Assembly (NCBI GenBank): GCA_963629305.1
Contig: CAVGIJ010000006.1
Location: 1-64,000, forward strand
Source of the DNA: UBA1227 sp963629305
Lineage (GTDB): Bacteria > Bacillota > Clostridia > Oscillospirales > Acutalibacteraceae
Direction of reading: 5' to 3'
DNA: 64,000 nt
Position numbers and translations under genes: made by a program. Under the pieces are notes generated by a model. The model saw only the letters and a list, made by a program, of their open reading frames with translations. It was not told where the DNA came from and searched no databases. This document shows, one piece after another, positions 8,271-15,149 of the stretch. Position 1 is the stretch's first letter. Each line of letters opens with the position of its first letter.

Positions 8271-8486
8271 ATGAAAAAGCTTTTTAACTTCAACAAAATA
8301 CCGGCTTGTGAGTACTGTTCATTCGGACGTTTTTCACCGGATGACTCAATGATTCTCTGCATAAAAAAAGGATTCATGATGCCCGGTTCATCATGCTCAT
8401 CATTCAAGTATGATGTCCTCAAAAGAAGACCGAGAAGTGAAGCAAAAATTTCCAATGACTATTCCGAGGATGACTTTTCACTTTAA
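8271..8486 (+). CDS. Small four-cysteine protein, putative metal-binding
   Basis: 71 residues. Four cysteines are spaced C-E-Y-C, then C-I-K-K-G and S-S-C-S-S-F-K-Y-D, followed by a basic L-K-R-R-P-R segment and an acidic tail. The pattern suggests a zinc or iron-sulfur knuckle. The ATG at 8271 is chosen because AGAGG lies 8 bases upstream and a strong promoter ends 32 bases before it; an in-frame TTG at 8229 lies inside the promoter and cannot be the start. I have the impression that proteins with this spacing and an F-x-Y-D-x-L-K-R tail are common in Clostridia, but I cannot name a family. It precedes the DUF1015 gene by 45 bases and is probably co-transcribed with it. Confidence 0.8.
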   Translation: MKKLFNFNKIPACEYCSFGRFSPDDSMILCIKKGFMMPGSSCSSFKYDVLKRRPRSEAKISNDYSEDDFSL

Positions 8487-8531
8487 GTCTTTACCTTCAT
8501 GTAACAAATTTTTTCAGAACGGTGGTTACCT

Positions 8532-9782
8532 ATGTCAGTTTTCAGACCTTTCAAAGCAGTCCGCCCAATGCCGCAGTATGCAAGTCTTGTAGCCGCTCTT
8601 CCGTACGATGTAATGACATCTGACGAAGCACGTGAAAAGGTTAAGGGCAACCCTTATTCGTTTCTTCATGTTGACAAGGCAGAGATAGACCTTCCAAAAG
8701 GTACAGACATCTACTCTGACACGGTGTATGAAACTGCAGCAAGAAATCTCAAAAGCCTTGAAACAGACGAGATATGTAAGCAGGATAACATACCGTGCTT
8801 TTACATCTATATGCAGACAATGAACGGCTGTTCTCAGACCGGCATCGTAGGATGTGCATCCATTGACGAGTATATCTCCGGTAAGATAAAAAAGCATGAG
8901 CTTACACGTGCCGATAAGGAAGCTGACAGAATAAGACACGTTGATACATGTGACGCCAACACGGGTCCCATCTTCCTCACATACAAAGGAAACGACAAGA
9001 TAGATAAGCTTGTAGCTGATTACAAAAAAATTCATCTTCCGGTTTACGACTTCGTATCAGAGGGAGATATTGACAATAAAATATGGGTTATAAACGACGA
9101 CAAAACAGTTTCAAAACTTAAAGAGCTGTTTGCGTCAGTTCCCGCACTTTACATTGCCGACGGGCACCACCGCTGCGCATCTGCCGTGAAAGTCGGAATG
9201 AAACGTCGTGAGGAAAAGCCGGACTATACCGAAGACGAGGAATTCAACTTTTTCCTCGCTGTTGCATTTCCAAAGGATGAACTTCGAATTTTTGACTATA
9301 ACCGCGTAATCACCGACTTAAACGGGCTTGATTTTGCAAAGTTTATAGAAAAAGTGAGCGAGAAGTTTCAGATTGAATCAACAGACAGCACTGAACCGAT
9401 GAGACCGCAGGCGAGACATACATTTGGCATGTTCATAAATGACAGTTGGTATAAGCTCACGGCAAAACCGGGTACATTTGATGAAAGTGATCCGGTAAAT
9501 TCGCTTGACGTTTCTATACTTCAAAACAACCTCATTTCTCCTATTCTCGGCATTGATGACCCAAGAACCGATAAAAGAATTGACTTTGTCGGAGGAATCA
9601 GAGGTCTTAAAGAGCTTGAAAGACGCGTACACACAGACATGAAGCTTGCCTTCTCTCTTTATCCGACATCTCTTGACGAGCTCATAAAAATTGCGGATGT
9701 CGGAGCCCTCATGCCGCCGAAATCCACATGGTTTGAGCCAAAACTCCTTTCCGGTCTCTTTATACACAAACTCAGCGACTAA
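8532..9782 (+). CDS. DUF1015 family protein
   Basis: 416 residues. Family features are the opening F-R-P-F-K-A-V-R-P near the N-terminus, A-A-L-P-Y-D-V, N-P-Y-S-F-L-H-V, K-K-H-E-L-T-R-A-D-K-E-A-D-R, the central Y-I-A-D-G-H-H-R-C-A-S-A and the C-terminal M-P-P-K-S-T-W-F-E-P-K. It is cytosolic, with no signal or membrane segment. DUF1015 genes in Firmicutes often lie beside serine biosynthesis genes, but none is next to this one, so that link cannot be used. The Y-I-A-D-G-H-H-R box looks like a catalytic site. Biochemical function is not established here. Confidence 0.93.
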   Translation: MSVFRPFKAVRPMPQYASLVAALPYDVMTSDEAREKVKGNPYSFLHVDKAEIDLPKGTDIYSDTVYETAARNLKSLETDEICKQDNIPCFYIYMQTMNGCSQTGIVGCASIDEYISGKIKKHELTRADKEADRIRHVDTCDANTGPIFLTYKGNDKIDKLVADYKKIHLPVYDFVSEGDIDNKIWVINDDKTVSKLKELFASVPALYIADGHHRCASAVKVGMKRREEKPDYTEDEEFNFFLAVAFPKDELRIFDYNRVITDLNGLDFAKFIEKVSEKFQIESTDSTEPMRPQARHTFGMFINDSWYKLTAKPGTFDESDPVNSLDVSILQNNLISPILGIDDPRTDKRIDFVGGIRGLKELERRVHTDMKLAFSLYPTSLDELIKIADVGALMPPKSTWFEPKLLSGLFIHKLSD

Positions 9783-9802
9783 ATATATTTTCTTATATGA
9801 AA

Positions 9803-9845
9803 ACACCTCAGAACAAAATTATGTTCTGAGGTGTTTATTTTTGTA
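9803..9845 (+). terminator. Intrinsic terminator between DUF1015 and the lipoprotein gene
   Basis: ACACCTCAGAAC pairs perfectly with GTTCTGAGGTGT around a short loop and is followed by a T-rich tract on the plus strand. The A-rich left flank could also serve the convergent lipoprotein gene. Confidence 0.9.
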
Positions 9846-9863
9846 CAAAAATTAAAAACTCAA

Positions 9864-10160
9864 TCAGTGAAATGTAGCAGGTGCGTTTGTGTCTGCAAGA
9901 GTAGTATCACTTGCCGATGACGAAACGGTTTCCACCTTATGGTTTACAGTTGTTACCTTGTGATCCTCACGGATCTCATGAGTTCTCTTTGTAGGATCCG
10001 GCCATTCAATTTCTTTTACTTCCTTTTCGGTATAAATGCCGTCCCAGCCGTTAAGGAGAAAATCCATAAGGTCGGTTTTGCTGTTTGCACAACCTGACAT
10101 GGTGAAAATCATAAATACGGCCATAAGTGATACAAGTACACGTGAAACTGTTTTTTTCAT
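9864..10160 (-). CDS. Small predicted lipoprotein
   Basis: 98 residues. The signal peptide K-K-T-V-S-R, a hydrophobic stretch, then the lipobox T-M-S-G-C ending at Cys23 predict lipid modification and anchoring to the outer face of the membrane. The mature part is about 75 residues, hydrophilic, ending in a Ser/Thr/Ala-rich tail, with a short W-P-D-P-T-K-R-T-H-E-I segment. I recognise no domain. GGGGGAG precedes the ATG, and a TATAAT promoter lies upstream. It neighbours two larger surface proteins. Confidence 0.85.
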   Translation of the reverse strand: MKKTVSRVLVSLMAVFMIFTMSGCANSKTDLMDFLLNGWDGIYTEKEVKEIEWPDPTKRTHEIREDHKVTTVNHKVETVSSSASDTTLADTNAPATFH

Positions 10161-10209
10161 ACTAAACTCCCCCTTAAGTGGCGTGAACTCATTAGTTATT
10201 GTGTCACAA

Positions 10210-10238
10210 ATTATAACACACTATTAAAACTTTGTCGA
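10210..10238 (-). promoter_or_regulatory. Promoter of the small lipoprotein gene
   Basis: Minus strand TCGACA (10238-10233), 17-base spacer, TATAAT (10215-10210), 50 bases from the ATG. It lies just downstream of the tRNA 3' end. Confidence 0.65.
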
Positions 10239-10252
10239 GTTTTTTGGAATTT

Positions 10253-10329
10253 TGGCACGCCCGACCGGAGTCGAACCGGTGGCCTTGCGAGTCGGAGTCG
10301 CACGCTCTATCCTACTGAGCTACGGGCGC
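10253..10329 (-). tRNA. tRNA-Arg (anticodon CCG)
   Basis: A complete 77-base cloverleaf including an encoded CCA. The acceptor stem GCGCCCG / CGGGCGT has a G-U first pair, the D stem is GCTC...GAGC, and the anticodon stem TGCGA / TCGCA holds loop CTCCGAC, giving anticodon CCG (reads CGG). The T-arm is ACCGG-TTCGACT-CCGGT. It closely resembles the known tRNA-Arg(CCG) layout. Confidence 0.97.
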
Positions 10330-10392
10330 AAATAAAGTTGTAATACCTAAAATGCAACACAAATATTATATATAAGGAGATGATTAAAATCA

Positions 10393-10488
10393 ATGAAAAA
10401 CAACAGTAACTTTGAGGATAAAATAAGATTTGAGGTGATACAGTATGGCAGATTACTCCTACAGAGACTTACACGGCATGAGAGATGA
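10393..10488 (+). CDS. Possible 31-residue peptide with strong ribosome binding site
   Basis: An ATG at 10393 is preceded by AAGGAGATGA at good spacing and opens a 31-codon frame ending with TGA at 10486-10488. The peptide starts M-K-N-N-S-N-F-E-D-K and ends in a basic segment. A second ATG with its own GAGGTGAT lies inside it in another frame. The layout resembles a leader peptide or the first of two coupled small genes. The signal to noise of so short an ORF is low and no family is recognised. Confidence 0.35.
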   Translation: MKNNSNFEDKIRFEVIQYGRLLLQRLTRHER

Positions 10489-10681
10489 CGCCATAGGAAG
10501 AGTCCGGGAAATGCAAAAGCAGGCAGTACGTTTCGTACTACCTGCTTTGAGTTTTAACCGAAAGATATCAGTCTTCTTTTTTCTTTGCAGCTACAAATGC
10601 AGCAGCAGCAAGAACTGTTACAGATACGGCAGCAGCTATACCTGCATCGCCTGTCTGAGCAATAGAATCAAGAGGAACTGA
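10445..10681 (+). other. Second small overlapping ORF, probably a truncated gene
   Basis: GAGGTGAT lies 5 bases before an ATG at 10445. The first ~26 residues (M-A-D-Y-S-Y-R-D-L-H-G-M-R-D-D-A-I-G-R-V) look like a real amphipathic helical N-terminus. The frame then runs through a transcription terminator hairpin (10516-10548) and on into sequence antisense to the next gene, where the translation becomes unnatural. This suggests a 5' gene remnant or a small gene whose 3' end was lost. Confidence 0.3.
10516..10548 (-). terminator. Terminator of the repeat surface protein gene
   Basis: AAAGCAGG-C-AGTACG, TTT loop, CGTACT-A-CCTGCTTT: a 14-pair stem with one internal mismatch. It lies 20 bases after the stop of the 544-residue protein gene. 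It has only four T on the minus strand after the stem. Confidence 0.65.
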
Positions 10682-12202
10682 GTCTGTTACGCCGAGAGGA
10701 GTATTCTCCGGGTTGGAAATGAGGTCATCGATTATCTCAACATCCTCAAGAACCTCATCGGTCTTAGGATCACTTGTTGATTCTTTCTTATCTGAAGGAT
10801 CGGTCGGGTCTGACGGATCTGCAGGATCTGAAGGATCAACAGGGTCATCTGTGTTGTCCTTATTTCCGAACTTATCAAAGAAGTCTTTAAGCCACTTTTC
10901 AATATCGAGCTCTCCGCCGAGACCGCCGAGAATATCCTTGAGGTCAGGAAGAGTAATCTTCGTTCCGTTCTTGATAAAGTCAAGAATTTTCAGAAGAATG
11001 CTGTTGTCAAGTTCCGGAAGATCAAGCTTTGTGAAGATGTCCTTAAGTGTCGGAAGGTCAATGTTTCCGCCCTTAATCTTATCAAGAAGATCCTTCAAGA
11101 AATCATTGTCCAGTTTTATGTCCGGATTGAGGTCCTTGAAAAGCTTTTCAAGATCAGGAAGAGTCATATCCTTATTCATAAGACCGTTAAGGAAATCAAG
11201 AAGCTTTTGAATGTCATATTTACCGAAAAGGTTGTCAATGTCAATATCAGGAATTTCAACGTCAGGAACTTCAACGTCTCCGCCACCGATATTACCAAGG
11301 AGATCCTTAAAGAACTTAATGATATCTGAAAGGTCCGGTGTACCGTTGTTGTTCTGCTTTAAGAAGTCAAGAATCTTTGAAAGAATATCTGTGTTGATAT
11401 CCGGAATACCTATTCTTGTAAAGATATCCTTAAGTGTAGGAAGGTCAATAGTACCGCCCTTAATCTTGTCAAGAAGATCCTTTATGAATGCATCGTCAAA
11501 GTCAACATCCGGGCAAAGATTTTTAAAGAGAGCCTTAAGTCCGTCAAAGTCAATGTCCTTATCCATAAGACCCTTAAAGAGCTCTAAGAATTTGGATGCG
11601 TCGAGTTTTCCGATGATTCCGGAAAGGTCAGGAATTTCTATGTCAGGTGTCTCTACACCTCCACCGATATTGCCCTTGAGAGCATCGATGATTGCAGAGA
11701 AAACCTTTACGATTTTGTCGAGGTCGAAATCAGAATCACCAAAGTCTATTGAACCGAGTATACCCTTTATGAAGTCGGCAAGTGTATCGGCATCAAGAGG
11801 AAGATCGTTGAGAATCTTTAAGAAATCTACAAGAGCATCCTTGTCAAGAAGTCCCTTATTCTTTGCAGCACCGATAATAGCATCTGCAATAGCACCGAAA
11901 TCAGGTGCATCTGTTACCTTTTTGTCTGTTATCTTGTGAAGCATATCTACAAGATCATCAATATCCACGCCGGATTTGATTATGAGTTTAAACATATCTA
12001 CAAAGGATTTTACACCGGCTTTTCCGATTATCTTTGTGATATCTGAAATAATTCCGTCCGTTACTTTGAGGTCAGTCAAGATATGAACAATATCAACTAT
12101 TCCTGCGATTGCGGAATAAGCTGAGGTGCTCATTACTACCATGCTTGCCGAAATTGCAATAACAAGCACAATGGCAATGACCTTGGTCAAAAGCTTTTTC
12201 AT
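10568..12202 (-). CDS. Secreted repeat protein with sortase-like C-terminal signal
   Basis: 544 residues. Residues 1-28 form a signal peptide (M-K-K-L-L-T-K then a long hydrophobic core). Residues ~35-175 are helical. Residues 178-303 and 304-429 are two copies of a 126-residue unit beginning N-I-G-G-G and containing L-L-D-K-I-K-G-G-x-I-D-L-P-T-L-K-D-I-F. Residues 453-470 are a D-P-x-D/S-D-P linker suited to wall crossing. The end shows L-E-D-V-E-I, T-P-L-G-V, I-A-Q-T-G-D (514-519), a hydrophobic helix and A-A-K-K-K-E-D: a sorting signal with a non-canonical LPXTG-type motif. GGAGG precedes the ATG. The protein is very acidic, with repeated I/L-x-x-L-x-D helices. The molecular role is unknown; surface display is inferred. 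It shares promoter layout and C-terminus with the next gene. Confidence 0.85.
   Translation of the reverse strand: MKKLLTKVIAIVLVIAISASMVVMSTSAYSAIAGIVDIVHILTDLKVTDGIISDITKIIGKAGVKSFVDMFKLIIKSGVDIDDLVDMLHKITDKKVTDAPDFGAIADAIIGAAKNKGLLDKDALVDFLKILNDLPLDADTLADFIKGILGSIDFGDSDFDLDKIVKVFSAIIDALKGNIGGGVETPDIEIPDLSGIIGKLDASKFLELFKGLMDKDIDFDGLKALFKNLCPDVDFDDAFIKDLLDKIKGGTIDLPTLKDIFTRIGIPDINTDILSKILDFLKQNNNGTPDLSDIIKFFKDLLGNIGGGDVEVPDVEIPDIDIDNLFGKYDIQKLLDFLNGLMNKDMTLPDLEKLFKDLNPDIKLDNDFLKDLLDKIKGGNIDLPTLKDIFTKLDLPELDNSILLKILDFIKNGTKITLPDLKDILGGLGGELDIEKWLKDFFDKFGNKDNTDDPVDPSDPADPSDPTDPSDKKESTSDPKTDEVLEDVEIIDDLISNPENTPLGVTDSVPLDSIAQTGDAGIAAAVSVTVLAAAAFVAAKKKED
10916..11293 (-). repeat. Second copy of the 378-bp coding repeat
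   Basis: Encodes residues 304-429 of the 544-residue protein. It is divergent but alignable along its length with the copy at 11294-11671; the best conserved stretch is around 11040-11095 versus 11430-11485. Confidence 0.75.
11294..11671 (-). repeat. First copy of the 378-bp coding repeat
   Basis: Encodes residues 178-303. The period is exactly 126 codons relative to the copy at 10916-11293. The divergence between the copies suggests an old duplication. Confidence 0.75.
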
Positions 12203-12234
12203 TAGTATTTACCTCCAATATTTAACTTGCGATA

Positions 12235-12268
12235 AGTTTACTTGTTAATTGTGAACAGAATATGAACA
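12235..12268 (-). promoter_or_regulatory. Promoter with tandem TGTTCA box, copy 1 (repeat protein gene)
   Basis: On the minus strand TGTTCA occurs at 12268-12263 and 12257-12252, an 11-base period. After 11 bases comes TAAACT (12240-12235), a passable -10. There is no -35 hexamer, so the tandem box takes its place. The same architecture stands before the 858-residue gene. Such boxes are typical for OmpR/PhoB-family response regulators; the regulator is inferred. Confidence 0.65.
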
Positions 12269-12372
12269 TATTAACATTTTAGCAAAGACTGTATACATAA
12301 ACATTTTGTTGTACTTTTCAGTAAAACTGTTTAGTTGTTTTGCACAATTGTTTTGCTATTTTTCAAAGCATT

Positions 12373-14949
12373 TCAGTTTTCTTTCTTCTTGAGAAGAACT
12401 ACTGCGGCAGCAGATGCCGTTATAACAAGTGTAACACCTGTCATTGCAAAGATATCTCCGGTCTGTGCAATTTTTTCAGATGCAGCATCGTCTGCGCCAA
12501 GTGCGGTAAATCCGGCTGACACTCCGAGAGGTGTGCTCTCATCTGCAAACATAAGATCGTTTACAATCTCAACATCCTCAAGTGTCTCCTCGGTCTGCGG
12601 ATCATTCTCCACCCTTGCTTCGGCCTTTATTGCGTCGGCAAAGTCATTGTTAATCTTAGATGAATCGTCGATTATTGATGAGTTGTCTGATTTTTCAGAG
12701 GATTTGTCTTCGGTGACATCATTTGAGCTGTCGTTTCCTTTAAGCATCTCAAGAAGATCCTTGATTGCGGTAGTATCAAGTGAAGATGTATCTCCGCCCA
12801 CACCGTTTAACAATTTAAGAAGTGTGGAATATGTAACATCCTCATTGCCGTTTTCTGTTGCGGATTCATTTATAAGATCCTTAACATCATTTATAACTTT
12901 ATCCGAAACCTCAGCATCAGGATTTGCATCCTTTATCATGTCCTCAACCGTATCCGTTGAAACATCTTCTTTTGAGCCGTTCTTTATAAGAGCAAAAAGT
13001 TTTGACAAAGCAGTGAGGTCAAGCTTGTTGCTACCGCTGTTGTTTGAGTCAAACACTTTTTGAAGCATTTGAATGAGCGGTTTAAGGTCATTGTCAACGC
13101 CACCGTATGAAACTGTTCCCGAGAGGTCAATATCGTCAAGAGTAGTTTGTGAATCACCAAAGAGAACAGGATATGCTGTCTTCGCAAACACTTGGCAACC
13201 GAGGTCAGTGAGATGAGCACCGTCAAGTGTATAATCCGGACGAAGTGCACCTACTCTGTCAGGATCTGTATCCATCATACAGTCAAGGTCAACGAGTCCG
13301 TCTATAATACCGTCGGCTGCCTGCTGACGAAGGCAATTATTAACTTCATTTCTAAACGGCTCTATAATAGTCATATATGTCTCGTCCGTGATATCATCTC
13401 CGGTTATGCCGAGGATGTTTCTCGTGTAACCCCTGCCCGGAGTTCTGGTTGCAAAGTAAACTTCAAGGCCTTGTGCCTTTGCCTTGTTTGTCATTTCAGA
13501 ATATGCGGCAATTATTTGATCATAGAGAGTATCAATGTTGAAGTCGGGATAATCATCCTTCTTTGATTCGCACAACGGATGCAATATGTCATTAAGGCCT
13601 ACCTTAATAAGAACCTTTTTAACACCGGCCTGTGCAAGAACATCATTGTCAAATCTTGAAAGAGCGCTCTTTCCCATGATGCTTCCTATCAAGCCGATGC
13701 CATCATGAAGGATCTCATTTCCCTTAATTCCCTGAAGAAGCACACCGACATTTGTTATGCCGTTTGCTTTAAGAAGTGTTGCAAGTTTAAGGACAGTAGT
13801 ATTTGTGGTTGTTGAGTCACCGAATACAACTACCGAATATGCATTCGGGTCCTCATCATAAACATCTACATTGGAAAGTACGGGAAGAATTTCATAAGCG
13901 CCTACGCTCAGGTTTTCTGCGGAAAGGTCAATAGTTGCAGGAGAAACATATGATTCTGTCTGATTTCCGAGTCCTACATATGAATGACCGTTTATAAGAC
14001 CTACCGTGCTGAACTCCGAAACATCTTCAAAGTACATGGAAACCATCATTTCCTGACAAGCATCAACATGGAACTTAATAGGATCTGTATATACAACCTG
14101 TCCTGCGGGAATTGTAACCGACTCATTTCCGCCGACAGTCGCTTTTACAAGTGTGCCGGAAGTGATTGCTCTGTCGAGTTCTTCATTTGCAAGAGCTACG
14201 GTTATTTCCTTTACTGTAAGAGGTTGTGTACCGTATTTGTTGGAGAGGCAAAGACGAATTGTGTCGCCCTCTCTTGTTGACATGATACGAGTACGAGCCG
14301 TTACGTTTGAAAGAGATACCTTTATATCATTGTTTGACAATGTAAATGCGCCCTCAACCATACTGGTTGACCATGTGCCGATCCAATTGTCGCTGTTGTC
14401 GTTTGATACGGTTGTTGTAGCAACTTTAATCTCATCGCCCCTTACGGATGCAACAAGCAATTTAAGTGTCTCGGCAATTTTTGTCTTATCAGCATCAATA
14501 TCTATTGAGCCGACAAGTGCGTCTATAACACCGTTTATGATATCTGCAGTTGAGTCGGAAGTTCCGAGTCCATTTACGGCATCCGAAAGGTCATCTTCAT
14601 CAATTGCGTCGCCATTGTTTGATGATGAAACAGCAGCTCCGACAACCGATGCAGTCATTTTTTCCAAATCTCCACCGGCGGTTAAAACATCATTCGAAAT
14701 GGTTTCCGAAAGTGTTTCATTGTCAATTGACGCATTGCCGAGATCCTTTACAGTGTCAATAAGTGTACTGACACTGACGCCGAGAACCTCCTCAACATCG
14801 TCAGAAGTTTCAACACCATCAACAACTCCCGAAATCGCGTCGGTAACGCGGCTTACCTCGGCTGCAGCTGATGTGTTGATTACAAATAAACTTGCGGCCA
14901 TTGCAAGTACAAGCACAACTGCAAGCACTTTTTTGATACGCTTTGCCAT
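12373..14949 (-). CDS. Secreted SGNH/GDSL esterase with sortase-like C-terminal signal
   Basis: 858 residues. Signal peptide 1-29. Residues ~188-360 form the beta-sandwich module found before many SGNH esterases (W-I-G-T-W-S-T-S, then R-L-C-L-S-N-K-Y-G-T-Q-P-L). The SGNH domain follows with block I F-G-D-S-T-T (nucleophile Ser379), Gly407/Gly410, block III G-L-N-D (Asn453) and block V D-G-A-H (Asp576, His579), so all catalytic residues are present. Residues ~605-790 are helical, Asp/Ser/Asn-rich and similar in style to the neighbouring repeat protein. The end has L-E-D-V-E-I, T-P-L-G-V, I-A-Q-T-G-D, a hydrophobic helix and L-L-K-K-K-E-N. It probably de-esterifies a polysaccharide or lipid at the cell surface; the substrate cannot be read from sequence. 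GGAGGGATACC precedes the ATG. Confidence 0.88.
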   Translation of the reverse strand: MAKRIKKVLAVVLVLAMAASLFVINTSAAAEVSRVTDAISGVVDGVETSDDVEEVLGVSVSTLIDTVKDLGNASIDNETLSETISNDVLTAGGDLEKMTASVVGAAVSSSNNGDAIDEDDLSDAVNGLGTSDSTADIINGVIDALVGSIDIDADKTKIAETLKLLVASVRGDEIKVATTTVSNDNSDNWIGTWSTSMVEGAFTLSNNDIKVSLSNVTARTRIMSTREGDTIRLCLSNKYGTQPLTVKEITVALANEELDRAITSGTLVKATVGGNESVTIPAGQVVYTDPIKFHVDACQEMMVSMYFEDVSEFSTVGLINGHSYVGLGNQTESYVSPATIDLSAENLSVGAYEILPVLSNVDVYDEDPNAYSVVVFGDSTTTNTTVLKLATLLKANGITNVGVLLQGIKGNEILHDGIGLIGSIMGKSALSRFDNDVLAQAGVKKVLIKVGLNDILHPLCESKKDDYPDFNIDTLYDQIIAAYSEMTNKAKAQGLEVYFATRTPGRGYTRNILGITGDDITDETYMTIIEPFRNEVNNCLRQQAADGIIDGLVDLDCMMDTDPDRVGALRPDYTLDGAHLTDLGCQVFAKTAYPVLFGDSQTTLDDIDLSGTVSYGGVDNDLKPLIQMLQKVFDSNNSGSNKLDLTALSKLFALIKNGSKEDVSTDTVEDMIKDANPDAEVSDKVINDVKDLINESATENGNEDVTYSTLLKLLNGVGGDTSSLDTTAIKDLLEMLKGNDSSNDVTEDKSSEKSDNSSIIDDSSKINNDFADAIKAEARVENDPQTEETLEDVEIVNDLMFADESTPLGVSAGFTALGADDAASEKIAQTGDIFAMTGVTLVITASAAAVVLLKKKEN

Positions 14950-15030
14950 TGGTATCCCTCCATTTTGATTTTCATTCCCATTTTTCTTTCATCATTACAG
15001 GGATCGCTCCCTAATTAAATACGTTTTCAA

Positions 15031-15064
15031 ATTATACGGATAATTTGTGAACAGATTATGAACA
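15031..15064 (-). promoter_or_regulatory. Promoter with tandem TGTTCA box, copy 2 (SGNH protein gene)
   Basis: On the minus strand TGTTCA at 15064-15059 and 15053-15048 (11-base period), then 11 bases, then a perfect TATAAT (15036-15031). Upstream, CTAAAATATTAA matches CTAAAATGTTAA before copy 1, so conservation extends over roughly 40 bases. Confidence 0.75.
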
Positions 15065-15100
15065 GTTTAATATTTTAGTAACTTTTGTTGACATACACAT

Positions 15101-15136
15101 AAAAAGCACAGTGAGTAGTCACTCATTGTGCTTTTT
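15101..15136 (-). terminator. Terminator after the MBL-fold gene
   Basis: AAAAAGCACA-G-TGAGT, loop, ACTCA-TTGTGCTTTTT: a nearly perfect stem with T5 on the minus strand. It separates the MBL gene from the SGNH gene promoter. Confidence 0.88.
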
Positions 15137-15149
15137 CACCAAAAATATG

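Noticed and set aside
10253..10681. Integrated element at tRNA-Arg
   Set aside because: No integrase, no direct repeat of the tRNA 3' end and no element-like genes nearby; the small ORFs lie on the 5' side of the tRNA.
10916..11671. Repeated DNA resembling a CRISPR or satellite array
   Set aside because: The period is 378 bases, the copies diverge and they are in frame with a coding sequence; it is an internal protein repeat.
12335..13063. Long plus-strand ORFs opposite the surface protein genes (also 11211-11939 and 14153-14968)
   Set aside because: Their translations are Ser/Ile-rich mirror products of acidic genes on the other strand, without ribosome sites or domain features.
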